Source: Spinacia oleracea (taxonomy: Eukaryota; Streptophyta; Magnoliopsida; Caryophyllales; Amaranthaceae). Taken from it: DNA of 64,000 bases. Both the position numbers and the translations under genes were made by a program. How positions within the stretch are numbered: position 1 is the first letter of the stretch; every line of letters starts with the position of its first letter. The notes under the pieces were generated by a model. It worked only from the letters and a program-made list of their open reading frames with translations. It was not told where the DNA came from and made no database searches. Where the stretch lies: assembly GCF_020520425.1 (NCBI RefSeq), contig NC_079487.1:131958385-132022384 (forward strand), in the 5' to 3' direction. Positions 11,641 through 22,000 of this stretch are shown in pieces.

Positions 11641-11839
11641 ATTGGTTTCGCGCTCGTCACACCATCAAGTTGATGGTGTGACTGGTCTCACAGGAGACGC
11701 GCTGATGTTTTTCTGCCGCCTTCTCTTGAATGTTGAGATAGCCTATCGTTAGAGCTCCTTATTAAGCGTACAACCGTAAACGGTTATAGGCCAACTTAAC
11801 CTAAACACACACTTTAAAAACTACTACAATTAGGTGGTA

Positions 11840-11951
11840 TGAGAGTGGAGGATAGCTTAGTTGATAAGAGCTTTTCTCCCGATTTCAGGTGATCCTGGGA
11901 TCGATTCCCATCCCCGCAATTATGACTCATTTACCCTAAAATAAATTAATT
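11840..11951 (+). mobile_element. Short tRNA-derived SINE with 12-bp target duplication
   Basis: It carries an A-box-like GATAGCTTAGTTGATAAGAG and a B-box-like GGGATCGATTCCC, with an AT-rich tail. The flanks are a perfect AATTAGGTGGTA at 11828-11839 and 11952-11963. It is a different subfamily from the SINE at 8809. Confidence 0.75.
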
Positions 11952-12289
11952 AATTAGGTGGTACGCTTTTTTTTGCCACCGTCTCTTAAATGTTGAGATA
12001 GTCTTACGTACAGGTACAACTGTTTATAAAGATGAAAGAAATCCGGCCTCTTCTAATTAATTCATTGGTAAAAACTAATTAAGCCATGCCCACGTCTTTT
12101 CATGTCCCTCTTTCTCCAACTAACAAAATAGTATGCTTCGGAAGTGGTAGGGTTATTACGTAGTGGTGGTCAACTGGGCATGCAATTTGGCAAGAAAGGA
12201 ATTTTTGCAAACATAATTAATTGTTTGAATTAACTAATGTACCTAGCCAACCTAGGTATTGAGTTGTACTATAATTTGTTAAACATATA

Positions 12290-12611
12290 CTCCCTCCCTT
12301 AATACTCGTACCGATTTGACCGGTGCGGAATTTAAGACACTTGAACTGACTTATTAATTTAATGGGTGTTAGTTGATAGTGGAGTATTTTTTTAATATAG
12401 TTAGTGGAAAATGTGTAAGGGATGGAGAGTGGTGAGTGGGGTATGTGAATTTTTAAATGATTTTTTGTAGAGTGTAGTGGTGTAGGTGGATTAGTAGGTA
12501 AGTGTGAGAAATAATTTAATATTGGTAAAAATTTCTATTTATAAAAGCGGTGCAAGTATTAAGGGACAATCCGAAAAGGAAAGCGGTGCGAGTATTAAGG
12601 GACGGAGGGAG
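12290..12611. mobile_element. Stowaway-type MITE, 322 bp
   Basis: The left end CTCCCTCCCTTAATACTCG pairs with the right end CGAGTATTAAGGGACGGAGGGAG, both flanked by TA. Near the right end the AGCGGTGCGAGTATTAAGGGA segment is duplicated. A 5' fragment of a related element lies at 32597-32720 (shared TAGTTGATAGTGG and TATTTTTTTAATATAG). Confidence 0.8.
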
Positions 12612-13013
12612 TACCTCATTCCTTCAATTCATATCTATACCTAGTCTATACCTAGTCGATACATAGTCTATAAAAATGATAACCATACATGATTAGATGA
12701 CATGTCACCTCCTTCTTTGATCAATGGATTTTTTTCCTTATATGACACGTGTCATCTCCTTCTTTCCTTCATGTGTTTTTTGTTTTTATTTTTTAATTTT
12801 TCATGTATGTTATACGAAGCATTTCACAACTTCAACCAATCTTACACTTCATCTTTCTCATCCAACATCAATTCACCATTAAATTCATATTCAACCTCTA
12901 CCACTCCATCTCCCTCTTTAACACTTAATATTAATTCACCATATAATTTATATATTTTTTCAACTTACAAATTTGATCACCTCTATATAAATCATATACT
13001 CTAACAACCAAAC

Positions 13014-13186
13014 AAAGACGGGAACAGCCGTCGCAAATGTCTTTTACGACAGGTTAACGACGGGATTTTACATTAACTACGGACCTCTTTTATGACGGAT
13101 TCGCGATAGTAAATCCCGTCATTAATCAACGATTATTGGACTTTAATGACGAGATTTCTTGTTTAATGGTTCAATTTCTTGTAGTG
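13014..13186. mobile_element. CACTA-type transposon end fragment
   Basis: The block ends TTTCTTGTAGTG, the complement of the CACTACAAGAAA terminus of plant CACTA elements. It contains sub-terminal GACGG/CCGTC words (ACGACGGG, CCGTCGC, CCCGTCATT) in both orientations. The other terminus was not found, so this is a remnant. Confidence 0.6.
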
Positions 13187-13469
13187 TTTATTTTACTTTT
13201 ATTAGCGGATTTATTATACTACGTCGTATTTATTTTATAAAATCGTAAAAAACAAGTGAAACAGTTTTAAAACGGAAAGAGCACGTAAGAAAACAGAGAA
13301 ATAGTGATGCATGATGCTTTGAGGGTTAACAAAAAAATGGTGTGTACAATCCGTAATTCCAGATGTCCAACTTGCCTTATTTAGAAACCACGCAGGACGT
13401 TAAAAAGCACAGCGGAAATACGTAATGACTTAATTAATGACATTATCTGTAACAACTGGGGCTGTCAAT

Positions 13470-13910
13470 TCTCAACCCGAACCGTTGAATCCGCTGGGTT
13501 AATCCATATCGTTAAGAACCCGAACCGTTAATAACCCGTTAATTGGAACCCGAAACTAAACCGAACCGATAATATTCAACCCGAACCCGAACCGTCTCGA
13601 AAACATTAAGACCCGATACCCGATAACAAACCGCCACGCGTCAACCCGAACCGTTCCTACCCGAACCGAATGGACCCGAAAACCGTTAATGACCCGGTTT
13701 ATTTCAACCCGAACCGTTTCGACCCGGGAAAAACCCGTTCACAACCCGAACTGTATCAACCCGAACCGTTTACAACCCGAACTGTTTCAACCCGAACCGT
13801 TTACAACCCGAACTGTTTCAACCCGAACCGTTTACAACCCGAACCGTTTACAACCCGTAACCCGTTTACTACCCGTTTAATTCAAACCGTTTATAACCCG
13901 CCTCGAAAAT
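13470..13910. repeat. ACCCGAACCG degenerate array 1
   Basis: Dense repetition of AACCCGAACCGTTT with a unit of about 15-16 bp in the best-preserved part (about 13735-13860). It is less regular upstream. The apparent NPNRLQPEPFTTR-like open frames are products of the repeat. Confidence 0.85.
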
Positions 13911-14202
13911 AAGTTTTAACTTGAAATGTTTTCCGCCATACCAAACAGAGCCGAAATGCTAAGATATCAAATGAATTAAACGAATTCATCAGCCAATTAC
14001 TCCGTATTATGAAGTCCTAATTACGAGTTATGTCACCAACTTGCAAGCTCTTTATTGTGTTGCTGCACTTGGAATGAATATTTATGTCTTAATTCCTAAT
14101 GCGAGATAATTATATTAATAAAAACAACTAAATTAAAAATCAAAAATAAAATAAAATTATGATGATTGGAATTAAAATATTACAGTTTACAAATTTCTTT
14201 TA

Positions 14203-15479
14203 GGAAAAATTGTTTTAAATAATCCAACCTTTTGACGATTTTCCGTTAATAATCCAACCTTTCGATTATTATCTAATAATCTAACCTTTGCACCCCATTA
14301 ACTTTCATTGCCCCTAACCGGTCACCAACCTGATATAGCAGGTAACATGTACACGTGTCATGTAGCCATTTGTTGCAATTTTTTAATAGAAAATTAATTT
14401 GTTTTTTGTTTTTTTTTGTTTTCTTCTTCCTCTAGTTTTACTTTTCTCTTCCTTCCCATCTATACAGTAGAGTAGTACACTACTGGTTGAACGACGGAAT
14501 TGGTGACGCGATCCCGACTCCTCTTCCTCCATCTTATGAACTTACTTCACTTTCTCTCTCCTCCTAGTTTATTAAAGTCTAATTTGATGCTTTAAGGTCG
14601 GCGAGTAATGGCGCCTCCACCTTATCCTGCCGATAATGACCCCAGATTTCAGGCCTTTCTCTCTCCTCCTTACTTATTATGGAGATCATACAAATATGTC
14701 AATTTGATTATTTCCACCCCTTTTTTGTTCTTAGTTTTGGGTTGCTTAATATCAATTTGATATTTTGATTGTAGGATATATAATAACCGAAATTCTGAAT
14801 TATATACCCCTGCTGATTTTTGTACTACAACAATTCCATTATATCCACCATGGTTGATTTGCTATCAATTTAAATTACTTATAGGCATGAGCGTAATTTT
14901 TTAGTTGAATTGGAAGGATCTCAAATTCTCAATCACTTGATATTTTGATGGTATTGATCAATTTTTTGGGTTTGGAAAGTCGATGCAATTTAGTACTTAG
15001 CAGAAAGGTTATAGGGTTGTATATTGTATCTAATAGTGTAAGGGCAGCGAGGTAGAAATTGTGGCTCGGTTGATTTGGTTGATGGAGGTGGTGATGTGCG
15101 GCTGATTATGGTGAAGTGTAGTAGGAGTGTTGGATGCGGTGGAGAGAATAGCAGGAAAGGAGGGTGTGGTCATCTTGATGTTGATTGTTGTGGATGATGC
15201 AGTTGTTAGAGCTAGAATTTGGCAAGGTGGAGGGAAGGTGAAGGACGACACACTTGCTGGAGGAAAGAAGAAGAAAGAAGGAGTTTAGGGAAGGGAGAGT
15301 TTAGAAAATAAAAAATTAAATTAAAATCAATTAAGGTTGACCTTCTTTTCCGGTTACCCGTTAAATTGGTGCAATAAAAATTAATGGGGTATATAGGTTG
15401 GATTATTGAGAAATAATTGAAAGGTTGGATTTTTAAAAGTAAATGCCTCAAAGGTTGGATTATTAGAAGTAATTTTTCC
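14203..15479. mobile_element. Non-autonomous Mutator-type element, 1277 bp, 9-bp target duplication
   Basis: The left end GGAAAAATTG followed by AATAATCCAACC and the right end GGTTGGATTATT followed by AATTTTTCC are inverted repeats. Both ends hold a second internal copy of the AATCCAACCTTT motif. A perfect 9-bp duplication TTTCTTTTA flanks it (14194-14202, 15480-15488). The interior holds no transposase; the minus-strand frames at about 15030-15450 show no known domain. A 291-bp element with related ends is at 59895-60185. Confidence 0.85.
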
Positions 15480-15624
15480 TTTCTTTTACGTGTTATAAAT
15501 AAAATTATTAGATTTTGTTTCTTTTACGTGTTATAATAAAATTATTAGATTTTGTTTGAACGGTTGTTAATCAAACGAGTAACTGAACATATATTTTCAA
15601 TAGGATATATTACTGTATGGTAGG

Positions 15625-16460
15625 TATGTTAACAAGCCAAACCAACACCGAACATGCTAAGGCACGGCTTGGCTCGAAACTAGTGGATGTCAAGCACGAC
15701 AAGCCTCCAATATTTGGACTCGGCTTGAGTCTAAGCTGGGCTTGAGTCCCGGCTCGAAACTTAGTTTGAAAAAATTGGGCTTAGGCTCAAGTCAAAAACT
15801 AAAGCTACCCACCATATGCTTTTATAATTTGGTTTCTCTCTTAGCATTGCTATGTTTTCAATGTGGGACTCCATGTTTTGTTTAAGTCATCCTACATACT
15901 TCGTATGTTTTTATAACTTGGTTTCCCTCTTAGCATTGGCTAAAATTTCGATGTGGGACTCCACTCCATGTTTGTTTAAGAGAAAAATTCACCCTACATA
16001 TTCTTATATAACTTGGTTTCACTCTTAACTTCACTGAAGTTACAATGTGGGACTTCAAGTTTATTTAAAAAATTTCAAACAATAAAAGGAAATATTATTA
16101 TAACAACAAGACTCTAAGTGCATTTACATAATAAATTATTAATTAGTTTAATTCAAGAATAATCAAATATTTTAAAATATACTTCATTCCTTTTGTGAAG
16201 AAAATAGAGTACAAGGGTTTTTTTCCAACCAATGTGGTACAAAATCAAACTCTAAGCTGAGGGGAGGAGTAGTAGCTATTTATAAAGAAAATAAGATTGG
16301 TGCTTGTTTTCTTAACCAATGTGGGACTTTAGTGTATAGTGGAGTATTATTTAAGGCCCAAGTTGGATTACAAACCGAATCAACCCCCTCCGAGCCAAGC
16401 TTTGACCAAGCCAAATCCGAATAGTTTGCGAGCCGTACTGGCTCGTTAGCACCCCTAACT
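15625..16460. repeat. Element with GTGGGACTCC triplicate and weak terminal inverted repeats
   Basis: The left edge (TATGTTAACAAGCCAA near 15627) and the complement of the right edge (GGTGCTAACGAGCCAG near 16455) are similar, and CGGCTTGGCTCG/CGAGCCAAGC words occur near both edges. The middle has three imperfect copies of a unit of about 100 bp, at about 15815, 15898 and 16000. Each contains TATAACTTGGTTTC, CTCTTA and then AATGTGGGACT. No protein was recognised. The class is uncertain. Confidence 0.5.
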
Positions 16461-17469
16461 GTATAGTTATAGTCTTGTACAATTAAATAGATGTAAACGG
16501 ATCTATAGTCTCATAAAGTTATTTATATATTCACATAGTTATATAATTACTGTCATACATAGTTATATACTTGTAAACTTATAATCTCATAAATATATAG
16601 AATTAATTAGATAGTTCTAAACTAATAATCTCACAAAGTTATATACTTATATAATTACACTATATCGTTACAGATTTATATCCTTACATAGTTATAGTTC
16701 TGTGGACTTTTAGTTCAAAATAATTATAATCATCAATTCATCAGTTATTAGCTTATTAGAGTAATAAAATATAGAATGTTATATTCCTTAATTCTTGACA
16801 ATGTTATAAAAGTATAAAACTCATGAATTTGTATTGTTTTATTAGTCTTGCACTCTTTTATTGACTCGTATTCAACTGACTAATCGTCTAATCGATCATT
16901 AAACTATATTGATCTAATTCAATACCAGCTTATAAGCTTATAACCCAAGAACTAATAAAAAAGGTATGTTGTTTTAATTGAATCGACTTAATTCATTAAC
17001 AATTGAACTTGTTTGTCTCGTTCCGTTGTTGAACATGTTAGGCTCGTTGCTGTTTAAACCAATATGAATGTATGACAAACTTGTATTTACAAAATTTACA
17101 AATTCATTACGTATTAATTCATCATTGTCCATTATTAATTACTACGTTATTAGTATTTAGTTCATCAATACATGTTTCATAATACTCTGACATGGTAGGG
17201 GAGGGCATTGATGATTTTGTTTCCATTTGAATAATATGATTGGTAAATACTACAGGACATAATAAAAGACATCGACCGACTTTTCTTAATTAAGTTTATG
17301 AAATTAATTGGATGTGAACATTACTACATTAGTTGTTCGTCAAAAAAGAAAATAACATTAGTTATAAATCACGTAATCAAATTGTATGGGCTCTTTTACC
17401 TTTTCACTTTGCTTCAATAATGTAGTTATTATAATATAAGCGCATTGAAAATTGTGATTTTAATAATAA
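16461..17469. other. Intergenic AT-rich, no gene seen
   Basis: Very AT-rich sequence with recurrent ATAGTTATAT and CTCATAAAGTTAT words at 16460-16700, perhaps a decayed tandem repeat. No coding region or RNA gene was recognised. Confidence 0.5.
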
Positions 17470-17945
17470 CCCGACATTTTTTGTAATTTGTATCCGAATT
17501 GATCTGACTAAACACGAACCCGGCCCGATATAAACCCGACCCATATGAACCCGACCCGATTAAAATCCAGCTAAACCCATTAATGAACCGAACCGAATTG
17601 ACCCAACCCGACTATAATCCGACCCGATCTGACCCGATCTGATATGAACCCGACCCGATATGAACCCGACCCGATTATAACCCGAACCGATATGAAACCG
17701 ACTTAACCCGTTTTTGACCCGACCAAATATGACCCGACCCGATATGAAACCGACCCGGCATGAAACCGACCCGATATGAACCCGACCCGGTATGAACCCG
17801 ACCCGATATGAACCCGCACTACATAACCCGAACCCGAACCGAACCGTTTCATTTTCAACCTGACCCGAACCGAACCGATAGCAAAATGAACCGGTTTCAA
17901 CCCGAACCGATGAACCCGAACCGAAACCGAACCGATGACCCGATA
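17470..17945. repeat. ACCCGACCCGATATGA degenerate array 2
   Basis: A second array, related to that at 13470-13910, here built mainly from GACCCGATATGAACCC (16-bp unit). It grades into ACCCGAACCG units at 17810-17940. Open frames on both strands are repeat artefacts. Confidence 0.85.
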
Positions 17946-18542
17946 AATATTTGTGCGTTACAGAGGCTAGTTCTAAGCCTACAAAACTACAACAGATCGA
18001 AAGACATCATTGTTGGAGGTTGTATTAAACAACGAAAATGATAAAGGTTGCAACATGCGACCTTTAAGCCGTGTCACAATGATGACATGGCATGTTTATG
18101 TGTCATGATTTAAATGGGAAACTAAAATATTTAACTTATATAACCTATTATACATGTTTCAAAAAAAAGTAGGGAAATCTTAATATTCTAATTTGTTTCC
18201 TTTTTTATCTCGAATACATTATTTACATATTTTCATAGTAAAAATATTGTATTGATAGTAAAAATAATCTGATGACGCATACTCTACGTGGTGCCTATGT
18301 GTACCATTTAAATTCCGACACATAAGATTGCGACAACTAAATGTTGTCGCAACTTGCGACCTTTATCATCACCCATTAAACAAATGTGAAAGAGGGTATT
18401 CATCATTGTCAGAACTCATCCACAACGATCGTGATTTTGTCGGATTAGAATTTTGTTTGATCCAAAATATTTTGTACGTAGTATTTGTTAGTTTTAATTT
18501 CTATTATACATGACGTATTGCTTTTTTTCATTATTATTTTTA

Positions 18543-18577
<35 letters not shown>

Positions 18578-18900
18578 AAACTAGTCTTACCTTTAAAAAT
18601 TTTTTGGTGTAAATCTAGGATTACACAATAATTACAATCACGATTCACGCATCAAACCTTCCACTAGCCGTTGATAGATTTCACCGGAGTAAAATGTAAT
18701 TAATGTTTGATTTAATTAGCTTCACATTTTTAGTTTTAGTTTTAGTTTTTTATATGCCACTCTAGAAAAGCCGCATTTGTCAGTTTTCGATCCTAAAATA
18801 AGTATAAAGCATTGGCTTTACATACAAATGTACAATGCTCATGTAAGCCTTTACTTAGTTCACCTCACAACCTTGCCAATCCATAGCGTGCACGTAAAGG
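17946..18900. other. Intergenic upstream of the lipase gene
   Basis: No gene is recognised. About 18020-18080 and 18310-18370 hold complementary words (GATAAAGGTTGCAACATGCGACC; GGTCGCAAGTTGCGACAACATT read as complement), so a small inverted-repeat element of about 330 bp is likely. An ATT microsatellite follows at about 18545-18577. Confidence 0.45.
18545..18577. repeat. ATT trinucleotide microsatellite
   Basis: About ten consecutive ATT units, upstream of the lipase gene. Confidence 0.9.
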
Positions 18901-18910
18901 GACCGCCCCT

Positions 18911-18920
18911 CTTATATATA
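18911..18920 (+). promoter_or_regulatory. Putative TATA box of the lipase gene
   Basis: CTTATATATA lies about 140 bp upstream of the lipase ATG and would place transcription start near 18945. If transcription began slightly upstream, an ATG-TGA minimal upstream reading frame at 18949-18954 would sit at the very start of the leader. Confidence 0.5.
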
Positions 18921-19058
18921 CACATATTTGCATGCAATACTCAAAACAATGTGAAATTTCTATCAATAATAATACTACTTCCATTTTATTTTATTTTCCT
19001 TTCTGAAAAAAAAAGAGGGGAAGAAGAAGATCGATCAGATAATCGGTCATCAAGAGAG

Positions 19059-22000
19059 ATGAACGGCGGGGATGAATGGAGGTTTATGATCGTACGGCCA
19101 GAAATGGCAGGAATTAGTGATTTATGGAGGTTTTGGAGAAATGGAGATATAAAAAGTGGGTCTAAATTCATTAAAAGTGATATTATTTGTGATGATGAAG
19201 AGGATGATTGTGCAACATTATATTTAGAAGACTGGAGTTCGTTGTTTGATGGGGAAGATAAAAGATGGGTGATTGTAGTTTCAGTTTTAGTAATGAAGTT
19301 GATTAAGTTATTTGGTAAACCTTTGGAAATTTTTGGTTATTTTGTGGATTACTTTCTTAATCTCCTCTCTCTTAATGGTAATAGTCTCCTTCGCCTCGCC
19401 TACAACTTTCTCCAAGGTATGTATTTTTATTGCTTTTTTCCATCTTTCAATTAATTGCCTTTCGAGATAACTGCCTGGTCATAAATAGTGTCAATGGAAC
19501 TGAATTTGCATGTAATTTTGTTAGCAAAAGCAATGTCCTATACTCCCATGCCAATGTTAATTTACCACAAATTATTTCATTTTTTCATAAAATTTCATTA
19601 CCAATTACCATTTGGGAAGACACCACGTCGAGATTTTTTTTCCTTCAAGTTTTTAGTAATATTTCATTAACATGCATGGACATTTAATGTTACTTTCTTA
19701 GCCAAATCACACTTCGATTTGTTTCTATTCTTACCATTTATTACCCGCTGTCGTTAGATGTTGGTTGTGTTTGTTCACTTAGAGCATGTTTATCAAACAC
19801 CTGTATTTTGAGGTTCAACTTAATAAAATATAGGTAATGTTTTAACTTTTCTATCTTCCCAACATCAACACCAACAACATTTACCAAGCACCAAAAACAT
19901 CATCTCTCTCCTACATCATTCATATCCCACCTACATTTATTTTTCATGATATTATTATGGATAAGTATATAATCAAATTATTAGTGACGTAATTAATCAT
20001 TATTAATTAATTTAGTGTTGTATTACTTATTTATTAATTAAATTTTATAATTAACAACAACAAAAATAATCAAGAAAGGAAAATAAGATTTTTTGTGATC
20101 TATAGTGGATTAATATTGCTGTTTATTTATAGAGTATAAAAAACAAGGCAAATTTGCTAAAAACGACCTTTTATAACCCAAATTTTGCGAGAAATGACCT
20201 TATATAATTTTTTGTGTGAAATGACATCTAATGTAAATCTTTTTTTGCGAAAGACAACATAAGGGAGGTTTCCGGTGTTGATTGAGTTTTTTCTGTCCAT
20301 TGACTTTCACGTGATCGCAACACGTGTGGCTTCATTTAATTCCCAACCGCCGCCGAAAGTGGTGGGAGCTCCTCGTAGTAGATCGAACCAAATAAATACC
20401 CCATCCGTATTTTAAAAAGAGATACACTTTGACCGTCACACAGTTTTAGGAGAGTGAGTTGAATTTATTAAAATAATATGAAAGTGGGTTAATGAGTAAA
20501 TTATTTATTATAGTTAAAAAGATGATGTGAGTAAGTGTGAGGACCATAAGAAAAAGAGAAATATTAATATATTGGAAGAAGGAACCAAAACATGTCAAAA
20601 AAAGAAAGTGTATTTTTTTATAAAAGATACTGCTGTTGAAGGAAAGTATATCTTTTTTAAACATACGGAGGTAATAATACTGTAAATGATTCCACATTCC
20701 AATAAAAAGGTTAAGGTTCAATTCCCATTAAGGTTTAATCCCCACTAGGGACACTTTGAGGTGGGTGTCCCTTACCATGCGGGCATGCCCGCCCCACTCT
20801 CAAAATGTCTAGCCCAATTATCGGGCCGTGTTGAACTGTGGGGGGTTCCCCCCGTAACTGGTAAGATGATCTATCTTACCTTTTAAAAAATAAAAAAGGA
20901 TAAACTACAACAATTTGTTCTCAAGTGTGAATTCTGATTAACTTAGTTGGTTAATTAAAAGGGGTGCTTAATTGGTTGCACCAGTGACCTAGAACTCTAG
21001 AAGTGAATCCCATCTACTGTAGTCATTTGCAATTTATGATAGATTTTGTCAAATTAAACAATTTGTTCTTAAGTTTATTTCAACCAGAAACTAATTTAGA
21101 GGAATAATAAATGTAATGCAGGAAAAGTGGTGATTCCAAAAAGAGGAACATCAACATTTATAAGCTCAATTGGACACTTGGACGGGCGTATTGACTTAAA
21201 GTATAAGGCTGATGATTTTATAAGAGAGTCGAGTAATAATTATGGCATAACGATGGAAAACAACAGGTTTCTTATGGACCTTTGTATTATGGCTTCTAAG
21301 TTAGCTTATGAAAATGCTGCTGTGGTCGAAGAGGTTGTGCTCAACTATTGGAAGGCAAGTATTCTAAATCTTCGATCTTTAATTAAGTTTCTCACCCTAA
21401 TTATGAGAGCTAATTAGCTGCTACGTCTACCTTAGCTAAAACAATATCATTACACGAGGGTTATCCGGCCAATATTGATGTTTGGCTAAAGTTTTGTCGA
21501 GGTCTTGTGTACGATAGATCACAAGTTCGAATCCCTCCTTACCAGTTTATTGTAATTTGTAATGCCCTAATGGCTCATTGCACCAAATTAAAATAAAGTT
21601 TGGCTATGTGTCAAAGTTGTTTAATTTTATATTATTGCATAGTGGTGCATTATAGGTATGGAGAGTGGTCCAAAGGAAACAAACATTGAGTTTAGCGGAA
21701 ATAATTTGTGGTTAATAGTGTGATTATTATTCTGTAGATGCCAATTAGCTTAGTTGGTCACGGGAGTTTATTCATGACTTGTGATCGAAACACTTCTACA
21801 TGAATTGCCTTTTGCAACTCTTGCTACACCCGAAAATAAAAAGTTCATTGTGATTACTCTGTAAACAATCCTTGACAATCCTTGACAGCTAACCGCTAAT
21901 TTTAACTTAACATAGCCTAGGTAAAATTTATAGCATAATTATATTGCTATCATAGTATTGTTTTATGTGACAAAAATCGTGTTTGCATACAAGAATCTTG

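Noticed and set aside
13670-13912. NPNRLQPEPFTTR-type repeat protein
   Set aside because: The frame merely translates the ACCCGAACCG array in two frames; nothing supports a gene.
17703-18041. Repetitive frames on both strands
   Set aside because: Translation of the second CCCGA array, as above.
18777-19058. N-terminal extension of the lipase upstream of its MNGGDEW start
   Set aside because: The frame is open upstream, but it crosses a TATA box at 18911-18920 and lacks similarity to the family, so the later ATG was preferred.
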